Assembly (NCBI RefSeq): GCF_901709675.1 | Contig: NC_051092.1 | Location: 3,972,491-4,036,490, forward strand | Direction: 5' to 3' | DNA length: 64,000 nucleotides | Origin: Syngnathus acus | Lineage: Eukaryota > Chordata > Actinopteri > Syngnathiformes > Syngnathidae | In this document: positions 60,478 to 64,000 of the stretch, in pieces | Layout: the number at the start of each line of letters is the position of its first letter | Position numbering within the stretch: the first letter of the stretch is position 1 | Program-made: the position numbers and the translations under genes | The notes under the pieces: model-generated | The model's database searches: none | What the model was told of the DNA's origin: nothing | Seen by the model: the letters and a program-made list of their open reading frames with translations, nothing else

Positions 60478-63400
60478 TAATCACAGATTTCAAACAAATA
60501 GCCAAGTCTGCCATCTTTCCTAAATATAATTCCTTTGCAATTTTAATCCGATTAACTAGCGAATATAACGTTTTCTTCCTTTCATCGAAGTTTCGCGGAA
60601 CTTGTTTCGTAAAGCAAATCCCGAAAAAAAAAAAAAAAAACATGGCCAAAACGTAATCTCCTTGTAAGGTAATTAGGGGAATTAAAGCACATTACCACAC
60701 ATTTGGGCACGTTGACCAAAGTTCCGCCATGTCTTATGTAACCTCACATTTAGCTGTCGCCACCTCCGCTACAGCGCAGGCATAAAGAAAGCCCCAAAAG
60801 AAAACATCTGTCTGCAACACATTTGTTTTGAATTCTTCTCATTGATATCAAGCCCAAACAAGGGCAATGGCAACTTTTTTTTTTTTTTGTGGAGGGGCCG
60901 GGGGGGGCGAATGTATGCACACTCCTTGGCAAGAGGACGTTTTGGGTGGGAAGATGAGAGGATGTGGAGAGGACAGTTGTGGCTTGGCACAGCAGCTCTG
61001 CATTGGAGGCTTTTTATTTAGTGAGAGTGAAAAAGGCAGAAAGGGATCATTATGGCTCCTGGAATAGCATAATTAGAGAGAAAAGCTTCACTGTCTCGGT
61101 TTTTTCTTCTTCTTTGGCTTCCTACGCTGTGTCCCAGGTATTTGTTCAACATTTCATCTCTGGCTTAAATCATAAATAGGATTAAGGAGGTTTTTTTTTT
61201 TTTTTTTTTAACGTGTCCACTCTCAGAGGAGGCAAATTCCCCCCGCCATTAGAAATAATGGAAATATCATCAGTCCTGGGCCATCATAAAAACTTTTAAG
61301 TTCCAGTGGCACAATTTGTTGCAATACGTTTTGAAGTATGAAAAAACGTGCAAAAGTAAAAAATAGTAACTGACTTTGGATTGATCGATTAATTACGCAA
61401 CGCCAATTTTTTAGCTTTTGAGTTATCATTCGCTGATTGCATCACTGAATTTTATGTTTGGATTTTGGGTTTGACTCGAAATGACATCACAGTCAGTGCC
61501 TAAGGGCTCGGCCTGCGAACATCCCATGACCAAACCCAGGAAACATGTAAACCGGGATTGGTTGTTACCTGAGCCCTCAGGCACTATATTGTCAAATGAT
61601 GTAAACATGTGCCATAATTCTTCGCCATTATTTTCATGAAAGCATATCACAGATATTTTTAAAACACCCGGGAATGAATGTTGTGAAAATGTTGCACTCA
61701 TATCAAAAACAGATTTTGTATTATTTTTATTTGGTTGAATAAAAAGAAAAAAAGCATTTGATCATGAAATTTATGATGCAAAACTCTGAATAGTCTTTGC
61801 TGAAACAAAAAGTGGTTATTGTGTCCAAACAACATACGGAAGAGATCCTTTTGCTGCATGATTTGTGTCTGATTAACAGCCGGAAACATTTTATCAGAAA
61901 GTCAAACAACACAACTTGGACGGGTCTGGATCGGAACCGCCACATTAGGCCAAGATCAGACGCGGTAACTTAATCACCAGGGAATCTCGGGAAGGGAATG
62001 TTGATTCCACGGCGGCTCCACACACACATATGCTGGCTGGCTTCAGGAAGTAAAGAATACTTTGTTGCTGTACTCACGTTTTTTTTCGAGTCTCACCATG
62101 GGACAAAAAAACAATCGGACGCAATGAAAGTTGGTTGGTTAAACAAGCGTTGTGTATCACATTCGCGTTAGCACTCACAAGCTAAATGCTTCGCGTACTT
62201 AAATAGAATTTCCACATCATGTATCTGTACTTATTTATAATGTATATACTGATTTTGTTGCTAGCCCAACCAATCACACAACCAAAAAGACGACAAAACG
62301 CTAACATGGACGGGTTTACAGAAATTGTTTTTGTACATTATACTTAGCTAAAGGGACAAAAATGTTGCCATTCATAAAGTTCCATCCAATCTGGTTGGGT
62401 AAATTCAATTATTCAATGAAGTCATATTATTGTTTTTTTAGTTGTCATTACCTTGATTATATGTTGGCCAGGCTAACCTGCTAGCTAACTTCATTAGCTA
62501 ACACGCAAATCTTCAACTACACCACTGAAGTAAACTAAATAAATAAAAAATACTTCAAAATACTTTTACTTCCAAGATACATTTATCAGAAAATTACTTT
62601 TGATAATATATTCCGCAGTTATTTATCCTCAAGTATTGCTTTTAGTGGTGTTAGCTAGCTTACAACTATAGCTGCCATTATGACTCCATTTGCAGTTGTG
62701 CTTGTGCTGATGAAAGACAAAGAGCTGGATGTGTCACCAGGGCAAAGGTCACTGTTTACACAACAATGGAACACCAAATTTGGCCTTAGTTAGACAGATT
62801 GGAAGCCTAATCTAAAACACTCCGTTCCAAACTCTAAACAGGCTCTCCAGGGGGTCGCCCGCCTTTCTTCCCCAAGCATAACATCTCAGACTTCAAACGC
62901 TTCATCGGTAACCCCAACCTCTGGGTGCTACACCCAATTCTTCATGACCCATCTGCCTCTCCCCAATCTGAGGCTGATGGACCCCATGTGAAGGTGCAGC
63001 TGTGGGATGATTTATTGCCGGGTTAATTGTTGGGTGAGAGGCAATTGTTGCCGCCGGTGCTCGTCTGATTACGGGTTCACCTGCTTTCCGATTGTAGCGT
63101 GCACTCCATTAGCTCCTTAATGGCTTACGTGAACTGGGAAGGTTTTGGGGGTGAGGAGAACACATGGTTTTGTTGCAATGGCTCCGTAATTACGGGTCAA
63201 TCTTTTGGGGGTCTTCTTGCAGAGAAGCCAGCTGTGGAAAAAAAATATCAATGAGGAACGTCCAAAGAAGAAGAAAAGTATTCGATGATACGGATATAAA
63301 AATATTACTCGTTAGTATAAAGTTATATTTTTTTCTTATGGGACTCTAGGAATAAATTTTCCTTGAGCTCTGAGTATTTTTTTCAGAGAACTACGATTTT

Positions 63401-64000
63401 AAAGACTAACCATGATAAATTCCTCATTGTGGTTTATTAGGAAGAGAATCACGCCAAAGCGTAACCACGCTGCTTTGTGTCTCCTAAGTCTCCGTTATTA
63501 TCGCGATTCCCCGCTGGAAACTTTTGATTGTGTCTTCTCGGGGTCAGCCAAAACGACAGGGGACTCTTTTTGTTGCTTCTGAAACATTTCATATTATTCG
63601 TACTATTGGCACCGCAGACGTAGCACAAGTTCATCCAATGTGGTGTCCCTTACCATTGGTGGATTTTCTTTTCCACCTTCGTCTCGTTCCAGCTTCGAAT
63701 GCAATTGTGTCAATTGTGACAGATCATTTTCCTGCTGTCAAATGTTGTTCCAAGCTGGCCTAACATGATTTTTGGCCAGGCAAGAGTAGTTTGAAACTGT
63801 TTGGGAAAGTGGTAGTCACTGGCTAACGGCACAAAGGTTTGTCACTCAAATCAAAACCAAAACTCCAGCAGCCAGGATCTCTTATTGAAGTCAGTCAAGA
63901 GAATCGAGTAAAAACATCCTTCGGATCAAAAAACGCTTTTAGTGTTGTTCTTTTTATGATGTCTATTGACGATAAAACTTCGGTATTGCCGCCTTTGGAA

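Larger units (their letters stand above)
49470..64000. other. Gene desert, right part
   Basis: I recognise no coding exon of a known family on either strand here. One 98-bp stretch at 54344-54441 has a T-run, a CAG and a GTATGT donor around an open frame, but the amino-acid sequence is not recognised. The rest is repeats and motifs listed separately, and unremarkable AT-rich sequence. Confidence 0.55.

Noticed and set aside
1-64000. CRISPR arrays, operons, prokaryotic promoters, rRNA or functional tRNA genes
   Set aside because: None were seen. The only tRNA-like sequences are degenerate interspersed repeats, and the window is vertebrate nuclear DNA.

Overview
The window is vertebrate nuclear DNA, most likely from a ray-finned (teleost) fish. 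The reasons are intron-containing genes with GT-AG boundaries, vertebrate-only gene families (secreted frizzled-related protein, prolactin, NUAK kinase, MOV10L1), dense CA, CT and AT microsatellites, and short interspersed repeats of teleost type. No database search was possible. Gene names rest on recognised protein families and on exon phases that I checked by hand.

Left third (about 2.8 to 13.5 kb): three genes lie in tandem on the minus strand. (1) A prolactin-family gene (prl2-like, 2785-3480) keeps four exons with sound splice sites. It has an in-frame TGA where the second cysteine of the N-terminal disulfide loop is expected, and no terminal exon could be found. (2) A complete four-exon secreted frizzled-related gene (4331-5543, 283 aa) is most like Sizzled, the inhibitor of Tolloid chordinases in BMP patterning. 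It has a TATA box and a TCF-like site just upstream. (3) A complete 25-exon mov10l1 (7578-13517, 1121 aa) encodes the germline RNA helicase of piRNA biogenesis. One of its introns appears to use a GC donor.

Middle (13.5 to about 30 kb): a 2.9-kb divergent interval separates mov10l1 from nuak1 on the plus strand. nuak1 (CDS 16450-27542, seven exons, 638 aa) is an AMPK-related kinase with an intact LKB1 activation threonine and three GILK motifs of the type that binds the PP1 phosphatase. Intron 4 of nuak1 is built from three tandem copies of an exon-end-plus-intron unit. The 3' UTR probably runs to about 29.5 kb or further.

Right half (about 30 to 64 kb): I recognise no gene here. It holds microsatellites, a 370-bp CT tract, a TA-flanked MITE, decayed hAT-like and tRNA-like repeat pieces, small tandem duplications, and a few CTCF-like motifs. 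Two open stretches with splice-like borders near 48.5 and 49.3 kb are the only exon candidates, and confidence in them is low. The region reads as a gene desert downstream of a developmental kinase gene.

The genes do not form one pathway: sizzled acts in extracellular BMP control, mov10l1 in the germline, nuak1 in LKB1 signalling, and prl2 in hormone signalling.
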